This document shows, piece by piece, positions 35,614-44,493 of a stretch of DNA of 64,000 nt (position 1 is its first letter; every line of letters begins with the position of its first letter). A model generated the notes under the pieces. That model was not told where the DNA came from and did not search any database. It saw only the letters and a list, made by a program, of their open reading frames with translations. Origin of the DNA: Cohnella terricola (GTDB lineage: Bacteria; Bacillota; Bacilli; Paenibacillales; Paenibacillaceae); assembly GCF_007786475.1 (NCBI RefSeq), contig NZ_VNJJ01000001.1, positions 62,001 to 126,000 of the forward strand, given 5' to 3'. The translations under genes were made by a program, and so were the position numbers.

Positions 35614-37161
35614 ATGGAACAGGCGAATACAGTCGTAGAAATGCGCAACATTACGAAACGTTTCCCCGGCATCGTCGCAAACGATAGCGTCAACTTCAAG
35701 CTGAGAAAGGGCGAGATTCACGCCCTTCTCGGCGAGAATGGCGCCGGCAAATCGACGATGATGAACGTCTTGTTCGGGCTATACCAGCCTGAAGAAGGGG
35801 AGATCTTCGTTAATGGGCAACAAGTCGTCATAGACGGTCCCAATAAAGCGATTAAACTCGGCATCGGAATGGTGCACCAGCACTTCAAGCTGGTGCATCC
35901 GTTTACCGTGACGGAAAACATCATCCTTGGCAGCGAGCCCAAGAAATGGCTGGGACTCGCGGTGGATAAGAAGATGGCCTACGAGAAAGTCGGCAACCTC
36001 TCCCACCAATATGGCTTAAACGTGGACCCCTATGCGAAAATCGACGAAATCTCGGTCGGCATGCAGCAAAGGGTCGAAATCCTGAAGACGCTGTACCGTG
36101 GCGCGGACATTTTGATTTTCGACGAACCAACAGCGGTGCTGACTCCGCAGGAGATCAGTGAACTGCTCGTTATTATGCGTAATCTTGTCAATCAAGGTAA
36201 ATCGATTATTTTGATCACCCACAAACTTAAGGAAATTATGGCGATTGCCGACAGCGTTACGATCGTACGTCGGGGCAAAGTCATTGACAGCTTGCCGGTA
36301 GCGGGAACGAGTCCAAACCAATTGGCCGAGAAAATGGTCGGTCGGGAAGTGTCGCTTAAGCTCGACAAAAAGGATGCCGTGCTGGGCGAGCCGATATTGG
36401 AAGTGGACAACCTAGTCGTCAAGGGCCGACAAGGCCTGAATGCGCTTAACGGAACAAACTTCACGCTTCGTCGCGGAGAGATTCTCGGCATTGCCGGCGT
36501 GGAAGGAAACGGCCAAAGTGAACTGATCGAAGCGTTGACCGGTCTTCGCCCTGTCGCGGACGGTTCGATCAAAATCTCCGGTGAAGAGATCGCGGGCAAG
36601 AAGCCGCGCCAAATCTCAGAGGCGGGAATATCCCTGATTCCGGAAGATCGTCATAAGCATGGTCTTGTGCTCGATTTCCCGGTGCGGGAAAACATGGTTC
36701 TGGAAACTTACTATCAACCGCAGTTCAACAAAAAGGGTTTTCTCGATTTCAACGAGATCGCGACCCATGCGGAGCGGCTCGTAAAAGACTTTGACGTGAG
36801 AACGCCGTCCATTATGACGGACGCTCGCGCTTTATCCGGAGGAAACCAGCAGAAGGCGATCATCGCGAGGGAAGTCGACAAAAACCCGGACGTTCTGATC
36901 GCCGCCCAGCCGACGCGGGGATTGGACGTCGGCGCGATCGAGTTTATTCATAAGAGACTCGTCGAGCAGCGCAACATGGGTAAAGCGGTACTGCTCGTCT
37001 CTTACGAGCTCGAGGAAATCCTTCAATTGTCCGATCGAATTGCGGTCATCTATGAAGGACGCATCGTTGGGGAAGTCAAACCTTCCGAGACGAACGATCA
37101 GGAACTAGGTCTCATGATGACGGATTACAAGCGACCGCAAGGAGGCCCGGAAAGTGAATAA
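35614..37161 (+). CDS. nupO: Nucleoside ABC transporter ATP-binding protein (double ABC)
   Basis: A 515-residue protein with two ABC cassettes, the arrangement of sugar and nucleoside importers (RbsA/YufO type). First cassette: Walker A GENGAGKST near residue 41, ISVGMQQRVEILKTLYRGADILIFDEP near 148. Second cassette: degenerate Walker A region GVEGNGQSELIEAL near 294, LSGGNQQKAIIAREV near 407. As in the family, one site looks degenerate. It starts 25 bases after the lipoprotein gene and overlaps the permease gene by 8 bases. Confidence 0.93.
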   Translation: MEQANTVVEMRNITKRFPGIVANDSVNFKLRKGEIHALLGENGAGKSTMMNVLFGLYQPEEGEIFVNGQQVVIDGPNKAIKLGIGMVHQHFKLVHPFTVTENIILGSEPKKWLGLAVDKKMAYEKVGNLSHQYGLNVDPYAKIDEISVGMQQRVEILKTLYRGADILIFDEPTAVLTPQEISELLVIMRNLVNQGKSIILITHKLKEIMAIADSVTIVRRGKVIDSLPVAGTSPNQLAEKMVGREVSLKLDKKDAVLGEPILEVDNLVVKGRQGLNALNGTNFTLRRGEILGIAGVEGNGQSELIEALTGLRPVADGSIKISGEEIAGKKPRQISEAGISLIPEDRHKHGLVLDFPVRENMVLETYYQPQFNKKGFLDFNEIATHAERLVKDFDVRTPSIMTDARALSGGNQQKAIIAREVDKNPDVLIAAQPTRGLDVGAIEFIHKRLVEQRNMGKAVLLVSYELEEILQLSDRIAVIYEGRIVGEVKPSETNDQELGLMMTDYKRPQGGPESE

Positions 37162-38230
37162 ACTGATTAGAGCATTCACGAAGGATTCGGCGCTCGTTCC
37201 GCTCGTCGCGATCGTGCTCGGATTGATCGTGGGCGCGATCATTATGCTGATCGGCGGTTATGACCCGATATTAGCCTATCGGTCGCTGCTCGAAACCGTA
37301 TTCGGTAATCGATATGATTTCGGGGAAACGTTGACGGCGATTACGCCGATCCTGTTCACCGGCTTGTCCGTCGCGTTCGCGTTTCGTACCGGTTTGTTCA
37401 ATATCGGCGCAGAAGGACAATATATTATGGGCATGACGGGGGCGACGATTATCGGCGTTACCGTGCACCTGCCGTGGTATATTCATGCTCCGCTCGCGGT
37501 TGTTGTCGGCGCGATATGCGGCGGTATATGGGGCATGATTGCAGGTTATTTGAAAGCGGCCAGAGGCGTGAACGAGGTCATTACGACGATCATGTTGAAC
37601 TGGATCGCTTTGCATCTGGCGAACTATCTCGTCAATCGTTTCTTGCTCGAGCCGGGTAAAGGCAGGTCTTATATGGTAGACGACTCAGCCTCCGCAACAA
37701 TTGGTTGGCTGTCTCGTTTCATGGATGACGCGCGGATGCACTGGGGAATGTTTTTTGCGTTGCTTTGCGTCATATTCTTCTATGCTTTTCTCTGGAGAAC
37801 GAAACAAGGCTTTGAGCTGCGTGTTGTCGGATCGAACGCCGACGCGGCCGCTTATGCCGGAATCAACGTCAATAGTGGCGTCGTGAAGGCGATGTTCATC
37901 TCCGGCGCGCTGGCGGGATTGGCCGGAGTATTCCAGGTGCTTGGCGTATTCCACAACCAAGTGATCGCGGCCAGCCACACCGGACATGGATTCGACGGCA
38001 TCGCGGTTGCGCTGCTCGGAGGCAATACCCCTCTCGGCGTACTTCTGGGAGCGATCCTGTTTGGAACGTTGTCCTATGGGGCGGCAGGCATGAGCTTCGG
38101 GGCGGATGTGCCTCCGGAGATCATTCGCATCGTCATCGGATCCGTTATTTTCTTCGTCGCGGCTCCGGGCATCATCCGTTGGCTGCTGAAGCGGGTATCC
38201 GGGAAGAAACGCAAAGAGGAGGCGATCTAG
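37154..38230 (+). CDS. nupP: Nucleoside ABC transporter permease, first subunit
   Basis: A 358-residue BPD_transp_2-type membrane protein with about ten spans (YufP-like). It contains the family segment GLFNIGAEGQYIMGMTGA near residue 82 and, near residue 137, GVNEVITTIMLNWIALHLANYL. Start GTG 37154 overlaps nupO by 8 bases, which argues for coupled translation. Works with the second permease as a heteromer. Confidence 0.93.
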   Translation: MNKLIRAFTKDSALVPLVAIVLGLIVGAIIMLIGGYDPILAYRSLLETVFGNRYDFGETLTAITPILFTGLSVAFAFRTGLFNIGAEGQYIMGMTGATIIGVTVHLPWYIHAPLAVVVGAICGGIWGMIAGYLKAARGVNEVITTIMLNWIALHLANYLVNRFLLEPGKGRSYMVDDSASATIGWLSRFMDDARMHWGMFFALLCVIFFYAFLWRTKQGFELRVVGSNADAAAYAGINVNSGVVKAMFISGALAGLAGVFQVLGVFHNQVIAASHTGHGFDGIAVALLGGNTPLGVLLGAILFGTLSYGAAGMSFGADVPPEIIRIVIGSVIFFVAAPGIIRWLLKRVSGKKRKEEAI

Positions 38231-39190
38231 ATGGATGCGGCAACGATAGGACATATGCTCAATACCGCCTTCGTATTCTCGACAGCGTTAATCTTGGCCG
38301 CGCTCGGCGGGATCCTCTCGGAACGATCGGGCGTCGTCAATATTGGATTGGAAGGTTTGATGACGGCAGGGGCGTTCGCCGCCGCCGTGGCAGCCTTCAA
38401 AGCGCAGGAGGCGGGGTACGGAGCCGCGTCGCCTTGGATAGGCGTAATCGCCGGGGCGATCTTTGGCTTGCTATTCTCGCTGATCCATGCGGTGGCGACG
38501 ATCACGTTCAGGGCCGATCAGGTCGTCAGCGGGATCGTCATCAACTTCATTGCGGGCGGTTCGACCTTGTATCTCGTGAAGCTGCTTTTCTCGGGCTCCG
38601 GCGAAACATCGCTCGTCAATGAAGTTTTCCACAAGGTGAAAATTCCGCTGCTATCGGATATTCCGATCATCGGTGATGGGATTTTTAACGCTTACCCGAC
38701 GACTTACCTGGCTTTGATCTTGGTCGGTGTGATCTATTATATGCTGTACAAAACGGCTTTCGGCCTGCGCCTCCGTTCTGTAGGCGAGCATCCGAGCGCG
38801 GCGGATACGGTTGGCATTAAAGTGCTCCGTATGCGTTACGCGGCAGTGCTTATGAGCGGAATTCTCGCCGGCATCGGCGGTGCGACCATCGCCATGACGA
38901 CAACGGGATCGTTCTCGCACAACACGATATCCGGACAAGGTTTTATCGCGCTGGCGGCTGTTATCTTCGGTAAATGGAACCCGCTTGGCGCAATGGGCGC
39001 TGCGTTATTTTTCGGATTCGCGCAGTCGATCAACAACGTATTGCAGTTGTTCGATTTCTCGTCCCATATCCCGCCGGAATTCATTTACATGCTGCCGTAC
39101 GTGCTCACGATTCTCGTGCTCGTCGGAGCGGTCGGACGCTCGAAAGCGCCCGGAGCTTTGGGAGAACCTTATTTCCCAGGCAAACGATAA
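38231..39190 (+). CDS. nupQ: Nucleoside ABC transporter permease, second subunit
   Basis: A 319-residue membrane protein of the same permease family (YufQ-like): GILSERSGVVNIGLEGLMTAGAF near residue 28 and ADQVVSGIVINFIAGG near 97. ATG 38231 follows directly on the nupP stop with AGAGGAGG before it. It ends the nucleoside importer operon; a hairpin follows 16 bases later. Confidence 0.93.
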   Translation: MDAATIGHMLNTAFVFSTALILAALGGILSERSGVVNIGLEGLMTAGAFAAAVAAFKAQEAGYGAASPWIGVIAGAIFGLLFSLIHAVATITFRADQVVSGIVINFIAGGSTLYLVKLLFSGSGETSLVNEVFHKVKIPLLSDIPIIGDGIFNAYPTTYLALILVGVIYYMLYKTAFGLRLRSVGEHPSAADTVGIKVLRMRYAAVLMSGILAGIGGATIAMTTTGSFSHNTISGQGFIALAAVIFGKWNPLGAMGAALFFGFAQSINNVLQLFDFSSHIPPEFIYMLPYVLTILVLVGAVGRSKAPGALGEPYFPGKR

Positions 39191-39206
39191 CGAACCGCAT
39201 TATTTA

Positions 39207-39243
39207 AGAAAGACTGTCGAGAACTTCTCGGCAGTCTTTCTTA
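39207..39243 (+). terminator. Terminator after nupQ
   Basis: AAGAAAGACTGTCGAGAA and TTCTCGGCAGTCTTTCTT form a long near-perfect stem with a 2-base loop region; the T-run is short. Confidence 0.72.
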
Positions 39244-39245
39244 TA

Positions 39246-39330
39246 TCCCAGAATAGCACGATTAAATCGAGTAACTCCCATGCTGCGCCGTCGTTGTCCC
39301 AGAATAGCACGATTAAATCGAGTAACTCCC
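39246..39330. repeat. Two direct 34-bp repeats, 51 bp apart
   Basis: A perfect 34-bp copy begins TCCCAGAATAGCACGATTAA at 39246 and again at 39297; the intervening 17 bases differ. The core GATTAAATC is palindromic. The period of 51 bp matches the unrelated array at 25029. In the plus strand both copies keep an open frame and would encode SQNSTIKSSNS. Confidence 0.9.
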
Positions 39331-39345
39331 GGCTTGCATCAAATC

Positions 39346-39371
39346 AAAAACCCGCCGGGAATCCCGGCGGG
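39346..39371 (-). terminator. Rho-independent terminator of the GH-like gene (minus strand)
   Basis: CCCGCCGGGA against TCCCGGCGGG with an A-run on the plus strand, which reads as a T-run (TTTTTGATTT) after the stem on the minus strand. Confidence 0.8.
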
Positions 39372-39410
39372 ATTGAGTTGTATCTTATCAAGTGAATAAG
39401 TGCTGTAATC

Positions 39411-40583
39411 TTAATACTTAACGCCTTCCGAATATCTGTTGCCTGCGCTCCACAAGAGGAACTCCTGAACTCCGCTGTCGTTAAGGGCTTTAATCTGCGC
39501 TTGCACTTCCGCTGCCCCGTAAGGAATATAATGTCCTTTGCCTAACCACTTGGCGGTAAAGTCCTGTATCCACGGCCGGATAACCGGCTTGTTGTCTCCT
39601 AGAGGCTCCAGCTTCTTATGCGTATCGTCCATGGCGCCTTTGACCGTTGCGTAAGGAGCCGTATCGGGGTCTTTCTGTTTAAACCAACCGGTGCTGTAAT
39701 GGCTAGGATAGATCATCGGACAGATTACGTGAACCGAATTGGAGATCTTCGTAAAATCTTGTCCGATCCCTTCGGCGGCCGGTACGGATGCCGCGTAGCC
39801 GAAAATATCGACGGACACTCTAACCCCAAGCGGCGCCAATTCCTTTTTGGCGTATTCCACGAACCCGGTGACGATGTCGACTCGGCTCAGTTCGTTTTTG
39901 TCGAACTTCAGGTTGTCGGCTTTTTTCTCGAAACCTTCGGGGAACCTGACATAGTCGAATTGGATTTCTTTAAAGCCCAGCTTAGCCGCTTCTTTGGCGA
40001 TCTCGACGTTGTACTCCCATACTTCCTTACGATAAGGGTTGACGAATTTGTCTTTGTTTTTATTTTGCCAGAGCGTTCCGTCCTTCTGGATAAAGGAGTA
40101 CTCCGGATGCTCCTTAGCGAGCACGCTGTCTTTGAAGACGACAACCCGCGCGATCGGGTAAATGTCGTGCTCCTTTAAGGTCGTCATGAGCTTATCGATA
40201 TCTTTAATATAAGGCTGGGGACTGCCTAACTCCTGCAATATCGGGTTAGTCGTTTTGTATGTAATGTTGCCCAAATCGTCCTTGATATCAATAACCATGG
40301 CGTTCAAATCCGTCTTGTCGATCAAGTTCAACAGACTGGCCATTCTTTCGCCGCCGGCGCTGTAAGCCGTAACATAAATTCCTTTGACGACCGGAGCGTC
40401 CGGTTGAGGATCCCCTACGATTACGGGGGATTGCCCGTTGTCCGTTGTCGGATCGACGGGAGCCTGCATATGATGCATTCCGGTCTTCATGATTTTCCAT
40501 AAGCTGTCCTGCGACTTCCCGTTTTCTTGCTGTCCCCCGATCATGCTGTTGAAAAGCAGAATAAACGTCAGAAAAATATTCAT
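39411..40583 (-). CDS. Secreted putative glycoside hydrolase-like protein (DUF4015)
   Basis: A 390-residue protein with an N-terminal signal/anchor (MNIFLTFILLFNSMIGG) and a TIM-barrel-like domain of the DUF4015 family: VKGIYVTAYSAGGERM near residue 65, VIDIKDDLGNITY near 95, FKEIQFDYVRFPEG near 200, FGYAASVPAAEGIGQDF near 262, ICPMIYPSHYSTGW near 286. The family is distantly GH-like; no substrate is established, so catalysis is inference. The start ATG 40583 follows GGGAGAGAG. The promoter of the gene carries a long inverted repeat. Confidence 0.82.
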   Translation of the reverse strand: MNIFLTFILLFNSMIGGQQENGKSQDSLWKIMKTGMHHMQAPVDPTTDNGQSPVIVGDPQPDAPVVKGIYVTAYSAGGERMASLLNLIDKTDLNAMVIDIKDDLGNITYKTTNPILQELGSPQPYIKDIDKLMTTLKEHDIYPIARVVVFKDSVLAKEHPEYSFIQKDGTLWQNKNKDKFVNPYRKEVWEYNVEIAKEAAKLGFKEIQFDYVRFPEGFEKKADNLKFDKNELSRVDIVTGFVEYAKKELAPLGVRVSVDIFGYAASVPAAEGIGQDFTKISNSVHVICPMIYPSHYSTGWFKQKDPDTAPYATVKGAMDDTHKKLEPLGDNKPVIRPWIQDFTAKWLGKGHYIPYGAAEVQAQIKALNDSGVQEFLLWSAGNRYSEGVKY

Positions 40584-40588
40584 TTATA

Positions 40589-40642
40589 TACTCTCTCCCT
40601 ATAAGCTCTGTAACAAGATTATAAACGAGATAGGGGAGAGTA
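40589..40642 (-). promoter_or_regulatory. Inverted repeat around the -10 box of the GH-like gene
   Basis: TACTCTCTCCCTAT (40589-40602) and ATAGGGGAGAGTA (40630-40642) are inverted, with a minus-strand TATAAT at 40618-40623 between them. The proximal arm also contains the Shine-Dalgarno sequence of the gene at 39411-40583. As the other arm lies upstream of the expected start site, this is more likely a DNA operator than an RNA hairpin. Confidence 0.4.
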
Positions 40643-40697
40643 GACACAGGTATTTTGTAGTATTTTGATGAAATTTCCGGGTTATCCAATAAATAAT

Positions 40698-41525
40698 TTA
40701 CCGCTTCCGAAATTCCCCGATCACGTCGACCGTTTGAACGACGTTTACGAAAGCTTTGGCGTCCACTTCTTTGATCATTTTACGGAGTTCGGCCAGTTCA
40801 AACCGGGTTGTGACCGTCATGAGCATATCCCGTTCTTCGCTCGTAAATGCGCCTCGGGTTTTGATGATGGTGACGCCTCTAGGAAGCTTGAGCAGTCTAG
40901 AAGCGATTTCTTGGGTATGGTTGGTGACGATAAAGGCGGTGACTTTATGGTGAGGCGTGTACGCGGTGTCAATGATTTTTCCCGTCAAATAAATCGACAG
41001 CAACGAATACAGGGCGGCATTCCAATCATTTTTAAGGAAACCGAGGGCGGCGACTACGATCGTGTTTAGAAAAACGGTCATAAGGCCGATGGGCAAGTCC
41101 CTGTATCGTGATATAATAGAAGCGATGATGTCAAAGCCCCCAGAGGAGCCTCCATATCGAAGCGTGACCGTTGTGCCTAATCCGACGAGAACGCCGCCGA
41201 ATACGGAGGCAAGCAACCGATCATTCGTAAGCTCGATAACCGGAATAACCTGAAGAAAAATAGCCGTGGAGACAACGGTCACGATACTAAGCGCGATAAA
41301 CCTTTTTCCGAGAACGCGATACCCCCAGAGCAAAATCGGCACATTCAGGGCAAAATACAGCCAGCCGATATTCCAACCGCTTAAGTATCCAATCACCATG
41401 GCAACGCCGGATAGGCCGCTGCTAAGCAGCTTCGTCGGTATCAGTAACAACTGGAAGCCGAGCCCGACCGTGGCGGCACTGATCATCATCAAAAATACGG
41501 GGCCAAGAATGGCAATCCTCTTCAT
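40698..41525 (-). CDS. YitT family membrane protein (DUF161-DUF2179)
   Basis: A 275-residue protein with five membrane spans (about 5-165), including GGSSGGFDIIASIISRY near 126, and a C-terminal soluble DUF2179 domain (about 210-275). YitT proteins are widespread in Bacillales, and no transport substrate is agreed on. ATG 41525 follows GGGAG. It is 115 bases upstream of the GH-like gene on the same strand, which has its own control region. Confidence 0.88.
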   Translation of the reverse strand: MKRIAILGPVFLMMISAATVGLGFQLLLIPTKLLSSGLSGVAMVIGYLSGWNIGWLYFALNVPILLWGYRVLGKRFIALSIVTVVSTAIFLQVIPVIELTNDRLLASVFGGVLVGLGTTVTLRYGGSSGGFDIIASIISRYRDLPIGLMTVFLNTIVVAALGFLKNDWNAALYSLLSIYLTGKIIDTAYTPHHKVTAFIVTNHTQEIASRLLKLPRGVTIIKTRGAFTSEERDMLMTVTTRFELAELRKMIKEVDAKAFVNVVQTVDVIGEFRKR

Positions 41526-41661
41526 GACAGATCTCCCTTGTAGACAAAAACGTGATAAACTTCGGTTGGTTTAGATTTCCCTTGTAATGGAAGCTCATTC
41601 AACCGGATGGAATTGTTTGGCTGAAACAATTTCCTCAGACTAGAGTTTATGAGCGGCTTTG

Positions 41662-41670
41662 TGCTATAAT
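41662..41670 (+). promoter_or_regulatory. Extended -10 promoter for the DEAD-box helicase gene
   Basis: TGCTATAAT (TGnTATAAT) at 41662-41670; no good -35 box at 16-18 bases, as is common for extended -10 promoters. The transcript leader would be about 55 bases. Confidence 0.55.
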
Positions 41671-41733
41671 GAACTGATCATTTTTTTGGAAGCCGTAAGT
41701 TGAAGGCCCAACACAGAAGGAGATTGAAAAAGT

Positions 41734-43362
41734 TTGAACACATTTGCAGAGTTTGGTTTGGAGCCTGATGTTCTTCAAGCCATATCGGAGATGGGATTTG
41801 AAGAGGCGACCCCAATCCAAGCGAAAGCTATTCCCGTTGCCATCGCAGGCAAAGACATGATCGGGCAGGCCCAGACGGGTACTGGTAAGACCGCAGCATT
41901 CGGCATACCGCTGATCAGCAAGATCGCTGCATCAGAAGACCGCATTGTCGCCTTGATTATGGCGCCTACTCGCGAACTCGCGATTCAGGTATCGGAAGAA
42001 ATCGAGAAGCTTGGACGTTTCAAGGGACTTCGTTCCTTGGCTATATATGGCGGTCAAGACATCTCACGTCAAATCCGTTCCTTGAGACGGAAGCCGCAGA
42101 TCATTATCGGAACACCGGGTCGTTTGCTCGACCACATTAACCGCAAGACGATCCGCCTAGACGACGTGCAAACTGTCGTGCTGGACGAAGCGGACGAAAT
42201 GCTGGACATGGGCTTCATGGAAGATATCCAATCGATCCTGAAGCTTGTGCCGGAAGAACGCCAGACGTTGCTCTTCTCCGCGACGATGCCGGCAAACATT
42301 CAGAAGCTTGCGCAGCAATTCCTTCGCGAGCCGGAGCACGTGAAAGTCGAATCCAAGCTGCTTAGCGCGCCTTCGATTCAACAATATTACGTGGAAATCC
42401 AAGAACGGATGAAATTCGACGGTCTCTGCCGTCTTCTCGACATGGAGCCGCCTGAATTGGCAATTATTTTCGGTCGTACGAAGCGCCGCGTTGCCGAGCT
42501 TTCCGAAGGTCTGATGAAACGCGGGTACGCTTGCGACGGCCTGCACGGTGATTTGTCCCAGAACCAACGCGACGCCGTCATGCGCAAATTCCGCGACGGC
42601 AGCATCGATATTCTCGTTGCTACAGACGTAGCGGCGCGCGGATTGGACGTATCGGGCGTCACTCACGTTATTAACTTCGACTTGCCGCAAGATCCGGAAA
42701 GCTATGTTCACCGGATCGGCCGTACGGGCCGTGCCGGCAAAGAAGGCACTTCCTGGTCGTTCGTTACGCACCGGGAGATCGATCACCTCCACTTCATCGA
42801 GAAGGTAACGCGTCACCGCATCGCCAAGAAGATGCTTCCGACATTGTCCGAAGCGATGGAAGGCAAGCAGAAAGTGCTGGCGGAGCGTATCATGGAAACC
42901 GTTCGTACAGAAGAAGAAGTCAACCCTTTCAAATGGGTGGCTATGCAACTGCTGGAGCAGTACGATTCCGTTGAATTGCTTGCCGCGGCAATGAAATTGC
43001 TTAATGGCGACAAGAAAGACGTCAACATCGAATTGACTCCTGAAGATCCGGTACGTTCCAAGAAACGTAAATTCGAAGGCAATCGCAGCGGTGGTTATAG
43101 CAGCGGTAGCGGCGGCGGACGTCGTTACGGCGGCAGCAGCGGCGGTCAAGGCTCCTGGCGTCAAGGCCAAGGCCAAGGGCGCAATGATTCCCGCGGCGGT
43201 TCCGGATATGGCGGCGGCCAACGTAAGCCATACGGCGGCGGCGGCAATCGTTACAATAACAATCGCGACGACAGTGGTTATCGGGATCGCGGCGGACGTA
43301 CGGAGCGCAGAGACGATTCCCGCGGCAGCCGTTCTCAAAACGAGGATTTCGTAAAGATCTAA
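41734..43362 (+). CDS. cshA: DEAD-box RNA helicase (CshA-like)
   Basis: ATP-dependent RNA helicase, 542 residues. Motifs in order: Q motif ([13 protein letters not shown]), Walker [10 protein letters not shown] near 45, PTREL near 78, DEAD box [13 protein letters not shown] near 150, SAT near 183, [28 protein letters not shown], and [13 protein letters not shown] near 328. Residues 440-542 are a Gly/Arg/Ser/Asn-rich tail with [15 protein letters not shown]-type runs, an RNA-binding tail as in CshA. TTG 41734 is 11 bases after AAGGAG. Likely a cold-responsive mRNA-turnover helicase; CshA versus a paralogue is not certain. Confidence 0.9.
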   Translation: MNTFAEFGLEPDVLQAISEMGFEEATPIQAKAIPVAIAGKDMIGQAQTGTGKTAAFGIPLISKIAASEDRIVALIMAPTRELAIQVSEEIEKLGRFKGLRSLAIYGGQDISRQIRSLRRKPQIIIGTPGRLLDHINRKTIRLDDVQTVVLDEADEMLDMGFMEDIQSILKLVPEERQTLLFSATMPANIQKLAQQFLREPEHVKVESKLLSAPSIQQYYVEIQERMKFDGLCRLLDMEPPELAIIFGRTKRRVAELSEGLMKRGYACDGLHGDLSQNQRDAVMRKFRDGSIDILVATDVAARGLDVSGVTHVINFDLPQDPESYVHRIGRTGRAGKEGTSWSFVTHREIDHLHFIEKVTRHRIAKKMLPTLSEAMEGKQKVLAERIMETVRTEEEVNPFKWVAMQLLEQYDSVELLAAAMKLLNGDKKDVNIELTPEDPVRSKKRKFEGNRSGGYSSGSGGGRRYGGSSGGQGSWRQGQGQGRNDSRGGSGYGGGQRKPYGGGGNRYNNNRDDSGYRDRGGRTERRDDSRGSRSQNEDFVKI

Positions 43363-43406
43363 TCAAGCAGGCATACTGACGAAATGGTCATCAGGGAGGA
43401 ATCCCC

Positions 43407-44192
43407 ATGGAAATGCGGGGCATGATGGGCGGCTTCTATAAGCTGTCCGAATGGATCATGAGGTTGTCAGTTACGAATGTATTATGGCTACTCACATCGT
43501 TGCCTTTCTGGTTAGTGATGTTTGCATTTCTGACGGCACAAAACGAGACCGAGCTGCAAGCGTTCGTAATTCCGCTTGCAGTCGTGGCTCCGTTTACTCT
43601 GTTTCCGGCGACCTCGGCCATGTTCTCGGTCGCCCGGAAATGGGTGCTTGGAGATGTTGACGTGCCGCTTCTGAAAACATTCTTTCGTAACTACAAACAA
43701 AACTACGTTCAGGCGATGATCGGCGGTATTGTCTACGCGCTCCTGTTCGCGATTCTTATAATTGATTTTCAGGTCTATTTACGGCAAATTGCCCAATTGC
43801 AGTTGCTCGCGTACTTGTTTATCGCATTGATTATATTGCTGTCGATTTCTTTGCTGCACTTTTTCTCGCTGCTATCGCACTTTCATATGAAAACGGTTCA
43901 ATTGCTCAAGAATGCGCTTATTCTCACGATCGGACGACCTATCCGTTCTCTGATCATGGCGATCGGCGCAGCGGCCGTGCTCGCTCTGAGCTTTATGAAA
44001 TTCACGTTTCTTATCCCGTTTTTCTTCGGAAGCATCATCGCCGTTTACACGTTCTTTAACTTCAATCTGGTCATCCAGAAGATGATGTTGCTTAAAGAAG
44101 CGGCCGAAGCGACGGACGAATCCCAATCGGAGGACGAAGCGGACGGCGAAACCGACGAAGAGTCCGAAGAAGGAAAGAAATCCCAAGGCTAA
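43407..44192 (+). CDS. YesL/DUF624 family membrane protein
   Basis: A 261-residue protein with six predicted membrane spans and a highly acidic tail (about 230-258, EDEADGETDEESEEG). The N-terminal GGFYKLSEWIMRLSVTNVLW is typical of DUF624. Members usually sit in sugar-transporter operons, and the function is unknown; here it follows the helicase gene by 44 bases with GGGAGG before ATG. Cotranscription with the helicase is likely. Confidence 0.82.
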   Translation: MEMRGMMGGFYKLSEWIMRLSVTNVLWLLTSLPFWLVMFAFLTAQNETELQAFVIPLAVVAPFTLFPATSAMFSVARKWVLGDVDVPLLKTFFRNYKQNYVQAMIGGIVYALLFAILIIDFQVYLRQIAQLQLLAYLFIALIILLSISLLHFFSLLSHFHMKTVQLLKNALILTIGRPIRSLIMAIGAAAVLALSFMKFTFLIPFFFGSIIAVYTFFNFNLVIQKMMLLKEAAEATDESQSEDEADGETDEESEEGKKSQG

Positions 44193-44196
44193 TCGT

Positions 44197-44225
44197 TTTA
44201 CTTTTCAATCCTGCCTGATTATAAT
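44197..44225 (+). promoter_or_regulatory. Promoter of the 6S-like RNA
   Basis: TTTACT at 44197-44202, 17-base spacer, TATAAT at 44220-44225; it starts within 5 bases of the preceding stop codon. Confidence 0.65.
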
Positions 44226-44230
44226 AGGAA

Positions 44231-44412
44231 TATTCCTGCCCTGTACGTTACGGCGCTTTATTGTTTTGAACCAATGTTTGTTTCCAGGGAGCTCTACATC
44301 GCCAGGCGGCTGACAAGCCCTCGAAAAGGGAAGTCAAAACCCGGGCTGCGGGCACCCACCTGCCAAAGCAGGTTCAGAAACATGCACGTCGGACGGCAAT
44401 GGCGGGTTTTTT
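44231..44412 (+). ncRNA. ssrS: Probable 6S RNA (SsrS/BsrA type)
   Basis: About 180 nucleotides with promoter and terminator but no frame. The closing stem CCTGCC (44235-44240) / GGCGGG (44401-44406) is followed by T6; ATGTTT pairs with AAACAT further in. The top arm has TGAC/GTCA and CCCT/AGGG pairs around CGAAA, and the 3' side contains CCCACCTGC-CAAA-GCAGGTTCAG, which I recognise as the 3' central-bubble hairpin of Firmicute 6S RNAs. 6S RNA holds sigma-A RNA polymerase by imitating an open promoter. Identity is from structure and remembered motifs; a covariance-model search was not possible. Confidence 0.72.
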
Positions 44413-44493
44413 CTATCTATGGGCTTTAATCCCCGGGACAGGCGTGGTATGATAGAACGTAGCGCCAAGGGTACTCGGAGGGAGAGAGAGCAT

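Noticed and set aside
38985-39395. 136-residue plus-strand protein containing the SQNSTIKSSNS repeat
   Set aside because: It begins inside nupQ in another frame and crosses a terminator; only the repeat portion is of interest.
42157-43338. 393-residue minus-strand frame opposite the helicase gene
   Set aside because: Antisense shadow; low-complexity product mirrors the Gly/Arg-rich tail of the helicase.
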